Below are positions 24,453 through 37,100 of a stretch of DNA of 64,000 bases, piece after piece (positions within the stretch are counted from its first letter, which is position 1; each line of letters opens with the position of its first letter). Under the pieces are notes generated by a model. That model ran no database searches. It was not told the origin of the DNA and saw nothing but the letters and a program-made list of their open reading frames with translations. The position numbers and the translations under genes were made by a program. The DNA comes from Echinococcus granulosus (taxonomy: Eukaryota; Platyhelminthes; Cestoda; Cyclophyllidea; Taeniidae): the NCBI RefSeq assembly GCF_000524195.1, contig NW_020170399.1, forward strand, positions 659,466 to 723,465. The letters run 5' to 3'.

Positions 24453-25279
24453 CTGTAAGAAATGAAATACGCATCTTAATTCACTCACTCCTTGAAAACT
24501 TCAATCTCCGAGATCAACCCCTATGAAATGCTGGTGCTTCGGCGTTTAGGTGTTAAAAATCCCTTAGATATTTGAACCGGACCTTAGACACAGTTGTGCA
24601 ATACAATGAATGAGATGAATTAGGTGATAAACGGCAATGGCAGACACTTACCATAATGCCATTCTTGAGACGGTATTGGGCTACCAGAGCCATTAGGGGA
24701 GCGGTAAAACAGAAACCCAGGAAAGGATTCTCATTGTGCTCATGAAACTCGTAGGCCGCCGCGCAGAGTGGGCAGAAGGCGACGAGAAAACCTGAGTGAC
24801 AAATCGCCAATTTTGATTTGGACAGTGAAAATGGGTGGTAGAAGGTATTTAATCCACCTCCAGCGTCACTTTTACCGACTGCCTAATTCGTGTGTCTTCA
24901 TAAGAAGAAAATTTGAATTTGATTTTTTAAGTAGCAAAACATGAACTCTTGTAAATTTGCTCAACTATCACTTATCTGGATGTCAGAGCTGGAAATGGAT
25001 CTGCCTCTCTAGGGATAGAGTATCAGAATATTTGGATCAATGATAGCGATCTGAGAGAAGGAATTGAAAGCATCGTATTATCAAGAACTCACAGTTTCCG
25101 ATGTCCTTATGGCAGGAGCAGAGGTCATCGTGCCAGTCTCTGAGTTGACGATCGCTGGGTTGAGTTATGACGACGTCACCGTTCGCCACCGGTCTGTCCT
25201 GCTTCTCCTCTCTTTCCCTCTCTGCCTCCCTCGCACGATTCTCGTGGTCACCTTCGCTGCCGCTTGAGGATGCTGGCAT
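24360..25279 (-). CDS. Second PLAC8/cornifelin-family Cys-rich protein (3 exons)
   Basis: Minus-strand paralogue of the gene at 20050-23759. Exons (5' to 3') are 25279-25093, 24791-24652 and 24452-24360, giving 139 residues. The N-terminus is highly charged (REAEREREEK). The domain reads RDWHDDLCSCHKDIGNC, FLVAFCPLCAAAYEFHEH, a hydrophobic stretch (GFCFTAPLMALVAQYRLK), then CTDCLATYFCGCCMLCRLHRDF, and ends eight residues later. Intron phases (1 inside the Cys codon, then 0) and the 140-nt middle exon match gene A exactly, so the two arose by duplication with inversion. The ATG at 25279-25277 was chosen because the frame further upstream has only a GTG. Function beyond family membership is unknown. 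Confidence 0.87.
24652..24791 (-). CDS. PLAC8 gene B, exon 2
   Basis: 140 nt; acceptor CACTCAG, donor ATG|GTAAGT. Encodes the FCPLC core and the hydrophobic segment. Confidence 0.87.
25093..25279 (-). CDS. PLAC8 gene B, exon 1
   Basis: Encodes MPASSSGSEGDH through GNC (first base). The donor AACT|GTGAGT has the same phase and codon position as in gene A. Confidence 0.8.
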
Positions 25280-26102
25280 GACCTTTTCACTTCGTCTCCT
25301 GGTAAATCCAAGATGCGATCGCACCTCTCCCGCTGGTGCTTTAAAACCCCCTTACCCGGTTCACGATTGGCGGAGAGTTGGTTAGACAATGTGCAGTAGC
25401 TGTAACCATGGCTGCACTTTGTCGCAAGTTCTGATTTTATTATCTGCTCTATTACTATGAATATAAACGCGAAGGTAGGGAAGAGTGACAGATTAAGAGG
25501 TTCACTTGCTTTGGACATAAAAATGAAACCCTCTCAATCGCTTCGGTTTGCTTTTCAAACCAAAACAAGAGCCTCATCAAAAATAAAGTTGAGTCACTGG
25601 GAATGAGAATGGGTTCTGAGTCTTGCGTTTCCACCCCTCGTTTTGTACTCTTGGAATGAGGAGAGGGCATAGAGGACGACACCTTTCATTGAAACAGTGA
25701 TATGGGGTTTGCAAGTTGTGGAAATTGAAAGAGTACCAAAGTTTGTTTCCTCCTTAAGGGTTAAGCCGTTCGCTCCGCCAAAGGGTCGACGGAAAATGAC
25801 AGCCTCTCAGCCATAAGGTATGTACACTCAAACACGTATCACTGTCATGGACTCAGAAAAGTAGTGTAGTCTCCTGTTCATGATTATGAATTTACAGTTA
25901 GATACGTGGAAAGGGGATCAGCAGATTATGCAAATGGTTGAACAAAAACGCGCTTCGGCCACATTGACAGGTAGAAAGGAGTTACATGTAGGCACAGTGG
26001 GTTTCAGCACCATAATATTGGTGCAGTAAAATTCTTATCTTATGCATGTAGTTGAAGGGCTCACGATGAATGACGGTAAACAGCAACTGGTTTTATGGAC
26101 AC
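25280..26102. other. Region between PLAC8 gene B start and TRIM-like element
   Basis: Probably the promoter and 5' UTR of PLAC8 gene B on the minus strand. The minus frame 25518-25165 overlaps gene B in a different frame and looks like a shadow. No other gene seen. Confidence 0.4.
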
Positions 26103-27200
26103 GATTACAATACTCTATGTGTTTGCTTAAGTCTCAGTTTTGGTAAAGGGACCACTTAGGTGCTCCGCCATTGTACCTATGCGAAGTTGGATGGCCTTCA
26201 AGCTACGCCTGTTGCCTCAAGCCCCAATGTACGCCAATAATACACATTCTGCCAGAGTATTCTGTCTCCTTTTTTGTCAGAAAAGCCTCAGGGTGCTACA
26301 CTGGTGGCAGCGGAAAGCTAACCCAATCTTAACGGACATCCGTCTTGACCCCTACCGCTGGGTGGTAAACCTCAGATGGACAGAAGAAGTGCATATGCTT
26401 CAAATGAGAGAATCGGCGGCAACCCATAACATAAGGTCTGAAAATGGCACCAATTTTTGGCATTTATCCCGGTCTCATGATCTACGGAAAAACTGCTGAT
26501 AACGGAAGCGACAATAATTGTGAAGCATCTGGAAGAGCTCGTTACGGATCTCTCTAGAATTAGCAGGTAGATATCGATAACATGAACTGGCTATACTCCC
26601 AACCCCCACTTTTCTACCATTTGGGCAGCTCGGAATTGAAAGCAACGTGGCAAAACAAAAGAGAAACAGAGCCATACCCCCACGGAATTGTGCTCGATTT
26701 CATCCTTTTTTACACGACCGCTTTTGGGTCAGTGTTCCTACGACTAGCTATGGATTCGTGTGGTGGTCTGCACATTTCCCCATCCCCGAATCAATTTCCC
26801 ACACAGGACGAAACTTCGGATCAGTGAAATTGTCAAGTGGAATTAGTGACGTTGGGGTTAGATCTTGCTCTAGTTGCATGAAAATTCGGTGAATAGCATG
26901 GTTGGCTGGTGGGTGTTTCCTTACAGCACCGATTACGTTGTGGCGGCTAACGTGGGAGAATGACCTGGGCAGCACCGAAGACGACGCTCAAAAAAGGAGA
27001 GGGGCTGTGCGGTGCATTGGCTGTTTGCTTAACTCTGGGTTTTGGTAAAGGGGCTACTTAGGTGCTCTGCTATCTAACCTTCTCCAGGTAGGCTGGCGTC
27101 CAGGCCATATTGCCAACCCCAAGCTCTACTGCATGTCCATTTCAATTCTCTCCAACTATTATGCTTTCCTTCTTCTTAATGGAAGTCTCGGATGGCTAAA
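26103..27200 (+). mobile_element. TRIM-like non-autonomous LTR retrotransposon, nearly complete
   Basis: About 1.1 kb. A 5' LTR (about 26103-26301) starts near TACAATACTC and ends GGGTGCTACA. It is followed at once by a primer-binding-site-like TGGTGGCAGCGG (26302-26313), an internal region without an intact pol frame, a polypurine tract of AAAAAAGGAGAGGGG (26990-27004), and a 3' LTR to about 27200. The two LTRs align through TTGGTAAAGG, ACTTAGGTGCTC and a GGCC block, but are clearly diverged, so this is an old insertion. The layout matches terminal-repeat retrotransposons in miniature, known to be abundant in taeniid tapeworms; identity with that family is inference. The 119-codon frame at 26140-26499 crosses the LTR, primer site and internal part and is not a gene. 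Confidence 0.7.
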
Positions 27201-28028
27201 AAGATGAAGTAAAATATACGCGGACACAATCTAGTGCTTCGCTTACAAGTCATTACTTTCCCTCATTCAGTGAAATTGAAATAGTAGAAATTTTCAGCGC
27301 TAGTATTTTGCATTTTAAGGTAAATATCAAAATATTATATAAAATCAATTTAAACCTGCTCGTTCTCGAATTTTGCAGTCCATAATAAAAGGTGTTCACT
27401 TATGTTAGCCGTTTTGAACAGTATCTCCCTAGTGAAAAATACTTCCTAATGGATACACAGATCTATAACACTTTTCACAAAGATAGACTCGTGTTATTGT
27501 AGTGATGTGCTGATCATTATGGCTAAATCGTTAATTGCATGGCCTATTCGGGCTCACAGTTGTTAATCATGTTTTGCTCAATATTCTCCCGATTGCTCCT
27601 TTGGGCCTTCAGCTCTTATGTACACAAATAATGAGTCATTCACAGAAGGCTTTGAAGGCTGTTCTACGGAAGCAATGGCTAGAGTGCTTGTAAAGTTAAT
27701 TAAATGTTCTTGTTGGTTACAAGTGTGATAATCTTTTAATTCTCTATCACCTTCTGAAATTAAAATCACGAGGATGCCGATACGCATGCAGACAATTTTA
27801 TTTCCTGTCTAAAGTTATAACATTTAAAGCAGCATCCAATTTCTTCTTAAACAGTCTTTTTTAAACGATTTAAATTTGCAATTGTTTGGTTTGTTTTATT
27901 GAATCAAACCTAGGGATTAACCTTGCAGGCAGCAGGCGGAGTACCCTTTTGATATTGGCGTAGGCGGGAATGGTTCTAGCGTCTCTGCACGCACTTGTCC
28001 GTGAATAAGATATAGGCTAAACTTGGTC
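27201..28028. other. Upstream region of the MTSS gene
   Basis: No coding exon was seen. It presumably includes the promoter and 5' UTR of the gene starting at 28029. No TATA box stands out close to the start codon. Confidence 0.45.
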
Positions 28029-28100
28029 ATGGAAACTGCTAGTCTTCAGAATTTCCGGGACTTAGACTGCTTGTATTTAAGTCTTTTGGCGGAAGTTAAG
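28029..28100 (+). CDS. MTSS exon 1 (start codon, IMD N-terminus)
   Basis: 24 codons beginning METASLQNFRDL and ending LLAEVK. It has the same length and register as the first exon-equivalent of vertebrate MTSS1 as I remember it. Donor AAG|GTAGTT. It is too short for ordinary ORF detection. Confidence 0.85.
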
Positions 28101-31100
28101 GTAGTTTACAGGTATTTGTGCGATTTTTCCCGTAGAGCGGCGGTCCGATATGGGAAGATATCATTGGAAAAGGTGGAAAATTATTCACGGCATTAAGGTT
28201 TGTGTTTATTAGTAAATATTTTTCAGAGCGACTGTTCATGCAACAAATGCTTTCCTAGACGCCATCCAGAGGCTCGCTGATTTAGCTTCGAAAACCTCCG
28301 GTGGTAGTAAGGAGATTGGTGCACATTTCACGCGTTTATGCATGCGTCAGAAACGCCTCGGAACAAAAGTCAAGACTATGGGCAGGTAAGTTGTTAGCTG
28401 AAAATGAGTCAGGTATTTTTCTTCCACACATAACCCCATTTCTTTATTTATTCCCATCTAGTCAGTTGATTACATGCATGGTCAACCCACTGGCCGGTCG
28501 CATGGATGAGTGGAAGAAGACGCTTGCTCAGATCGAGAAGGAGCACAATCGCGAGGCTAAACGCACTCGGGGAGAGTTGAAACGAGCAGTGTCGGAAGCA
28601 AATCGGCTGAAACGCAAGCTGGCCAAACAGGGGAATGGGAACACGCCGCACAGCCGTCAAAGCAGCGGAGGCAGCACTATCGGTCAGGGTGTAGGTCTGG
28701 GGGAGGCTCCCACCTCCGGTCGGGTGCTCTCCTCCACAGTTACAAGTGGGATCGGTACAAGCTCCCTTGCCGTCCGCACTGAATCCGCCACAAAGGTTCT
28801 GGAGGAGAAGATTCGTCAAATGGAGGACCTAGAAAGGGCTACTATCAGACGGTTGATGCTTGAGGAACGCGGGCGTTACTGCTTCTTCTTCAACTGTCTC
28901 CGACCTGTGCTGGTGAGCTTTCCCAAGGAGAACAAACATTTTCTTAAAAGACTTTATTCGACCAAATGGCAGTAATTTAAGATTTAATGTAACAGTGTAT
29001 TGCCGAACAACATCCAAAGACAAATTTGGTCGAAGATAACAAATAAGCCTCTGTATCTTGATGCGATATAAGTCATGATCTTTGGCACTCAAATGTTGTA
29101 CACTGCTATTTTTTTCTGGACTTGACATCCATGTTTTTTTAATATAATTTTGTAGTGACGAATGCCTTCACTAAAATGTGAAGCATTATACAAATCCTAA
29201 AAGGCAGTTTAAAAAGCGCTCCCGGATTTTTTGCATTTATAAAATATTGCAAATCCCCACAGTTATAGAGGGTAGACTGTTTTTAACGAAAATAGCTGCG
29301 TGGAATGTCTGTGCATACAATTTAAAAAGAAACAGAAATGCGAACAGGTGGTGTGTTTACGATTACAGACATATTCTTCCATGTGAGTCGGTGTGTTGAT
29401 GATCTGGTGCGCAATGAATTGAAATTGAATCTTCCGGCATTCACTATTACAAGTCCCGTTTTTTCTTTGTGGAAACTTTAAGTATGGAGCATGCGAACAC
29501 TTGTTGTAGCCCCGAAATTTCTCACGAACGTGAACAGAAACATGTTCATTTGATCATCTTTCATGTTGTATTGCATGCCAGAAGGTCAACCATTGGTGAT
29601 ATAGTCTCGTTAACCGCAAAAGCCCTCTCCTGTGAAAACCGCAATGCACCGGATAGACCTCTACACTTTGTTGACCTCTCATTACTGATTTCACCTCCGT
29701 GCTTGCAATTCTTCCCACCATTACGAGGCCCATTCTTTACACATGGCTTGACTTTTGATTGTCAGTTATCCACTTAAAGTACCGAAATCACGCTGCGTGT
29801 TGGTGGGATGGCTGTCAAAAATACTGCAACCTGGTTTAAATTCGTCTTCCGATGACATCACTTGGTGTGTTGGCGCCCAGGCCTTCAAAGCCGGTCGAAA
29901 CGCTTATTGTTGAACTTTACCATACCGTGGCTATAGTTCAGGATTATCTATGTCTTTGAGAAGCTCTATGATTCCCTTCAACTAGAATGGATTTGGGTGA
30001 TGCTTCAAGGTGAATTTTATGGTCTTCTAGTCCCGCCTATTTTCTGTTTGATATTTTCGTAAAAAAATACTAAGCGAAAATAGTTTTTGCCGGAAAAGAA
30101 TCCGGTCAAGTACTTAACCTATGATTAATATGAGGATCTCAAGTATCTTCTGGTTTTATTCGGTCCAAAATTTGCAGCGTTAATTCTCACCAGGCGATCG
30201 CAAATATCCTTTTCGCCCTTGGCTGGGCATTTTTTTCAACTTGTGATTGCAATTAGAAAAGGGGATAGCGCCGAAGAGCAGACTAACCTCTTGGATGCAA
30301 TTATAATAGGAATTTCCGGTATCATACTCAGTTTAAAAGCACGGTTGCGAAAAAATGATTTTGTTGATTAATGTCTATGTTCCAGATCCCTGTTTGGGTA
30401 GTAAAAAGAGACTTCTGCAGTCCGTAATTGAGTTGGTTAGAAGATGAATGTTGGTGCCGTCAAGGTAAAGCGGCATTTGCCTTCTTTCTAGTTGACCTCC
30501 TCGTCCTAAAATCGCAGTCTACCGTCAGTTAATGAAGACATTACCTTTGGAAGGATTCGCTAGTGCCAATCAGAGCATCCCGCTTGTTTTTGCGACTCAC
30601 TGTTTGTGATTGCCTTCTTCCTAATGTGTGGGGTCACTGGTTAACGAAAATTTCCGCAACCTTTCAGGTAGGCGTCTATCACCTTTGGCCTCTTCATTTT
30701 AATCTCCCAAAGGCAGCGCAATTTACCAGTGATACTTAGAATGTTTGTACTTCCCTTTGTGTTATCTCCTACTACTTTCATTTTTAGTATCCGTTCACGC
30801 TACCCATGCAAATCGTGCTCAAATTTTCACCCGTAGTAACTTTAAAGTGTTCAGTAGTCGGGAACCCGGTTTTGCCTCACGGTTTCCCTCCTACGATTTG
30901 GATCTGGTGTCCTACGCTTCGCATCCCTCCTTACTGATATTACGGTATGCGTGCCCACAAATCGTCCAATGGGGGCAACTTATGTCCCCAAGCGCCCTTG
31001 GAGGCGAGAGCCAATCGCTAGTGTAGTTTGATTATGTCTCCTCCTCCTTTTCCTTCTCCTCTTCCTCCTTTTTCTTTTTCTTCTTTATGATTGATAACTT

Positions 31101-34100
31101 TGCCAGTCCTGCTATTGCGTTAGAACGGCTCCATTTCTAGCCATTGGATTTTTAACTAAAATTGTTTGCCAAAAGGTGATTTCATCATTGGCTACCTTTT
31201 TTTCTAATTACGTCCGCTTACCATCGGTCTCGCCCTGCAAACAAGGCCGTGTTTCGTCTCTTTTCAAGTGAAATAGGTTTTGCTAAACAAACCAGAAGTT
31301 GCCCTTTTAGGACTACTAAGCAAATGATAGAACCGTGATTTCGCAGGGCCGGTATTAGTAGAGGCGCGGCGCCACCTTAGCAAAACTCCGATGTTCTAAA
31401 AATCCTCTCGATCAAGCAAATTCCTCCTTGTTACTTTGTTATTAAAGTAGGTTACACCGTGGCATATTTAAACTCTGACCTCCAGCTCTCTTGTAAACGG
31501 TGTTCACTTTTAACCTGAAACTGTCTTGGTTTTAACCTGATATAAAGAATGACCTTAGGTGTGACTACATTACATACATAGGCTTTAAGCCTCTGAGATT
31601 GCTTACTGTTTCAAATACATTAGAAGTATTTGAAGTGAGTAATGCATCCAACCAAGTAATGAGGCCACGCGGGATGTATAAGGGAAAAATTTTGCTTTCA
31701 TAATCCGTTTTGAAACTCATCTACCTCAGCTACACCTAGGTCTTAAAAGCCGCGTTTCAATCAACTTAGCACAATCACTGAGGGATGTTTTTACTATTGT
31801 ACCGTTTGTAGGAGACGGAAACCAGCCTCCTTGGTGAGATTTCTACACTGCACGAGCTCTTCACCGCCTTATCCACTGCGACGGAGGACCCGAGCTGCCT
31901 GCTAGAGGAGGCGGAGACGGTGTTGGCGCACGCTGGGGCGGTGGGTAAGGCGGGGGTGCCGGTGTCACCGAGCCGACCCCTTCACCCCTCCGGCACTAAC
32001 GAGGTAGAAGCCTTTGCCTCCGCCGTTGAAGCGATCATGTCCAGTCGGCAGCGCCAACAACAGCAAGCTCAAGTTGAAGAGGCCACTCCAAGTCTTGCCT
32101 CCGAGAGCCTCGGTTCCACCTCCTCTGGGTGGAGCAGCAGTGGTGGCGGGAGAGTCGGTATCAAGCCGATTGGCTTAAGTGCCAGTCCCAATTCCAGCCA
32201 GGTCTCTGTCCACAGCACTAGCAGCAGCGTGTTCGGTCCGCAAAACCAGATCACGGCTATTCTTAGGCAGTCCCGCCCTCAGGTCAGCCGCGACACCGGT
32301 TGTATGTTTGATGAATAGGTTTATGTTTAGCCATTCACAGACGGAAGTGCTACCTAGCCTTCTCCAACGTGTTGTTCACTTCAACAGCATCAATAGTCAA
32401 TTTCTTACTTTTTCATTTAAACTTTTTTTCGATTTCCTACTTTTTGGAACGAGTAAATGAACCAAACGTTAATCACTCAATCTTGGTAGTGTTCCTACGC
32501 CTCACCACAATTGCAGGTAGATCAGATATGCTTATGGCCGGATCCTGAATTCGCGTGTTGAAACTGAATGGCCCTGTCGTCTCATCCAAAAATACTGTCA
32601 AAAACCTTTACTATTGCAGTCCATCGTATGAAAGGAGTTACCTGTGGTTAAACGTAAATCAACAACGCCCATATATCACCGGTACCTACAGTCCGCGCCT
32701 CCCATAGGTCATTTGGATACTGATGGGAATTCATTTATATTCCTGGACAACACGGTTCCCTTCTCCCATCCATTTCGGATCTTGCGATATAAATGCCTCT
32801 TTCAGGGCGAATAAATTGTGTACATGCAAATGGTCCACTTTGCTGCCTCTACTGTGGAGTTAGTGCGTCTTTTCAGGGGTCGCTTCATGGTGATGATGGA
32901 CGGCTGAATCTATTCCCTTCCCGACCAAAAATGTGTCGCTAACCTTGTGGTCTTGGTTTGCCTTTTCTTTTTCAATCAGGTCACATCTGTATCTGCTCCG
33001 GTTTTGTTTTTCAAGGTGCTTAAGGGAAATTTATGTAATTTATGTAGGTAGGGAGCTAACTCGTTTCTTTCTTGTAAGCCCCGCTAATTTGTTAGTTGAT
33101 TACCATCAAACGAGATGACAAGCATGTCTTTCTAACTGGTCCGCTCCTTCCTGATGCCTAGCATTAGGCGTCCGTCTAATTCTGCCGAGTTTATTTTCCT
33201 TTTATTACATCATATCCCGCCGTGGACATTTAACATGGCAAAGCCTTTTGCTTGCGTATCGGACCCGACGTAACGCCGTCTCGGACTAGGGTTTAAGACC
33301 TCGTAACTGCGATTTTCGGGTCGTTGCTATGCTTCGTTGACTTTGCACTAATTGGTCTTCATTTGAACATTGTAAAATGCAAAGAAGCGTGAAATATTTT
33401 GCCAACTTCTTACTTTTTCCAAGGTTTTAAGAACTTCAATAGAGGGTGTTAAAACACCAGAGAGCAGCTCCTTATTGAGTTACCTGCACAGGCTTAGTTC
33501 ACAAAATCTATCTCCTTATCGCTTTTGGAATTTTTTAACCGAAGCCACCATCATAGAACCTATCATCTACCGAATGTACACCTTAAACTTCAACTTTTGA
33601 GGATGGCAATTTGTCTTACAAATCCAGTCGGAGAGGGGAATGTTAAGTTTCTGTCAATTTTTTCTCTGTGCAGTGGTTATTTTTATAACCCCTTCTCAAA
33701 TGCCTCATGGCAGATCTTGTTTATGGATCCACAAAGTTAGGTTACGCAGACTTGGGTACCTCAGCTGTTGTGTTGGCTGATTTTTACGCCCTGATAACAT
33801 GACTACCGAGAAGGCTGCTTCCGGCCTACTCTTTTAAAACTCTGGCGACATTCTGAAAGCATAAGCATTTTATTAAGGACAGCCTCTAATCTTTTTTCAA
33901 GTAGGCAGGCTTCTTCGTGGAAGGAAACTCCCCATTTACAGATTTTGTGCTCGTGAATGAGGTCATTCGGCGGCACAAGTCATTTTTGAGGTCATGTCCC
34001 ATTTTGTGAAATGGTTGTTACGTCGTTAAGCGAAAGGTTTGGACTGTTCTGCAATCTGTGCGACATAACTGGTGCCTCCCCATGCGATTAGTACAGACGC

Positions 34101-37100
34101 CGTAATAGCGAATGCATAACTCACGAACTGACCCGGAGTTAGCGAAATTTCCTGCTGGCATGAGTCTTCTTAACAGCGAACAATACTCCTCCAATTTAAT
34201 TAGCATTTTAATTGACCAACACTTTTGATTTGGGTTTGTTTGACCACATTGAAGGCAACCGCGTATTGACGTCTTGCCAAGCTGGCAAGTATGGTGAAGT
34301 TTGTTAGTGGCCTTTCGGATTGTCAGCTTCGCTTGTAGCAAGCCTTCCACTTTTTTTATAACTGACATCTCGGTACCCAACCGCCATCCTGCTAGCGTCT
34401 ACCACTGCGAAAAAAGGAGTATGACAACCGATTGAACGCATTGGTGGATTATCTTGACGTTTACATTAATTACACTATAATTTAAGCCCAAGTTCCTTTC
34501 CCTGGATCTGGATAACAGGATTTTGGGAAGTAGCTTGTACACTGTGTGGGGGAGCTGTAATTTCCTAAAGAGTTTTCACGTTTTCACCTTTACAGAGGTG
34601 GCGCACCATTCTGAATCCTACCTTTGATTTGAGCTGATGGCATAACTTTTATAATGCAGTTTTAGGATAACCTCATTCAACAACAGCCGAGCGATTTCTT
34701 GTTAATTGTCCCCACTTACATCTTTCACTTTTAAAGTGAAAAAGTAAAAGTGCTTTTTTGGCGCCCTTTCGAAGCGCTTTCACATCTGCTTTGCGTAGGC
34801 TGTTTGACAGATGGAAGCGAAGAGATTTGATTCCTCAAGTTTTGACTTCCTTTCGTATTTCCTGCTTTCCCTGATCACTCATCTAGCGAGGTGCTTTGTC
34901 CTTTAAATGGCCTCTTTGTCATAAGTTGGGTGTTTCCTCTTTTTAAATTCAAATGTCAGGTGTTTAGACTGCGTGCTGGTTTGGTCGTATTTTATTTTGG
35001 TGCCACAGTGGGCGTCAAAAAAGCGCTCGTTTTCGGAATGCCATTTTCCATCCAAAGGTTTCCTTTCATTCGTGGTCCTCCTCCTCATTTTTGGATAAAT
35101 ACACACACATGCACACACTGCGTTTGTTAGTTGACTGCCATCTTGAAATTTGCACAATTTTCAGTCCAAATCTTCTGATGCAATCTTCGTTTATGGCGCC
35201 TATTCGTTCACGCTCCTCTTTCATGGGTCATAGGCCTTAGCTCTTCTCTTCCATTTGGGCGTCCGGCTTTGGTAAACAATCGGTGATCTTTAACACTCTC
35301 CACACAAATTGAAATACGTGATAACAGTCGCAAAAACACTTGCAATTTTGTCGCCAATCTACCAAAAGGTGCTTCCATACGCTCGTTACATGTTCCTACC
35401 TAAACTAACAGCCTCTGTTGCGCTAAACTTCTGCATTTTGACCCACTGAGCATAACACGAGGTGTTTATAATGCAGTGATAAGGCTTCCTGGAAGGACCA
35501 TGCATGCTTTGTCTCGTCCCGTTATCAATGCAGCCCTGATGACTAACAATGGTGTTACTTGGTGCCCTGGAATTCGCTGCTTCCTAAGTGCGGCGCCATT
35601 TGCAATTCACAGAGGCGTATCCGTTTTTATGGCTTCCAGTCGAAAAGGTTTCTTATTTTTACAGGTTAACCCTGTAACGTATTGGTGCCTTCGGTAGGAC
35701 GTAGAGCGTGTCTCTTATGTTAATGCGATGTAGCGAGGTTTCCAGTGTCTTTGACAATATGTGGTGCTTGTAAACAAAAAGGATAAATGGTACTTGAAAC
35801 GGCCTTTGTAGCGGTAGTTCCTGCCATTTCTGTAAGGTGCCTTGCCTGCTTAGTCAAATGATTTGTGTTGCCAATCCGCCTCACCAGTAACTGTACTTTT
35901 TGGCCTACGTTCTCGTTCTATACGAGTATTGAAGCCCATTAGTGTGGTTGTCGGCAAAAGGGAGGCGCTCCAGGTTCCATTTACAGACCATGGTTTGTGA
36001 CATTCAATTTCTTATAAATAAACCTCGAAATGAGTGGTTTTCGGTGCAGCAGGTATGTTTAGCCTGCCTACTGACACAAATGCCCGCCTGGGCTGCGTGT
36101 CCAACTGAATAGTCGAAGGCGGACGTGGGACTGACTGGCTTAACGAGGTGTACGCCGTCGCAAAGGAATCAACCAATCTCTTGCTTAATTATCCCACCAG
36201 GTTCACGCATATTTTCATTTTTGAACAATAGCCTCCCGACATGTAGTTTAATGACTCAATGGAGTATTTAAAGAAAGACGACTCGGTTCATACCATTTCT
36301 TGATCTTGGTGCGAAAACTAAAGTCCCGTCACTACATCACCTGTTCATTTTCATTATAATCTAAGAACAGCATTTGAACTAAGAAATTTTCCTGTGTTGT
36401 GGGACAGGTGAGGTTCTGCTTTAAGGAAGGAAATGTATATAAAGCTAGCCTAGTGATCCGCTAATGGAATTTACTCTCGTGAATGTTTCTTCTTCAGTGC
36501 ATTATGCAGGCATGATTAGTTCAGCTGGAGGCATTTTAATCACAGCAATCAAATTAATCATTCTTCTCCCTGTATACGTTGTCTTTAGAGACGTTTAAAG
36601 ACAACTTGTCGAATTCGGTGTGCCTTCTTCAATTGGCGGCAGCATTGGTTCCTATTTAAATGCGGTATTGTGATTCAGCACTTGAGTGAATTATATGAGG
36701 ATACGGCAACAAACAGTTTGATTACTTCTACCTAGTTAAAGATTCTGTATGTTACTACGAAAAAGTGGTGTTAATTTGACCGCGGTAGTACCACTAGCCT
36801 CAAACTTTCAAGTAGGAGCTGGAGTGTTTCCGTGTCAGGCGTCTCCAAATTCGCTTACCTTGAAACAGGCTGCATCGTCTCCCTCTTCTGCCGCTCACAG
36901 AATGTCTGTGTGATTTTTCGCAACCCCGCCCTTCACTTCAACCACTCTGGCGTCGGAACTTACCATTGCCTACCACACTGATGCCTTGGAGACAGTAATA
37001 AGCGGTACATGACATGCTGTGGTGCGGTTGTCATGAGGCTGTGCGTAATCCGTATGTCTGCAAAAGCGCAACTTCGCGAGTGTCTTGCTAACTTTGCCGC

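Noticed and set aside
25165..25518. 117-codon minus frame over PLAC8 gene B exon 1
   Set aside because: A different frame from the PLAC8 exon whose family motif is certain; taken as a shadow.
26140..26499. 119-codon plus-strand frame
   Set aside because: It runs from the 5' LTR through the primer-binding site into the interior of the TRIM-like element and is not conserved in the other copies.
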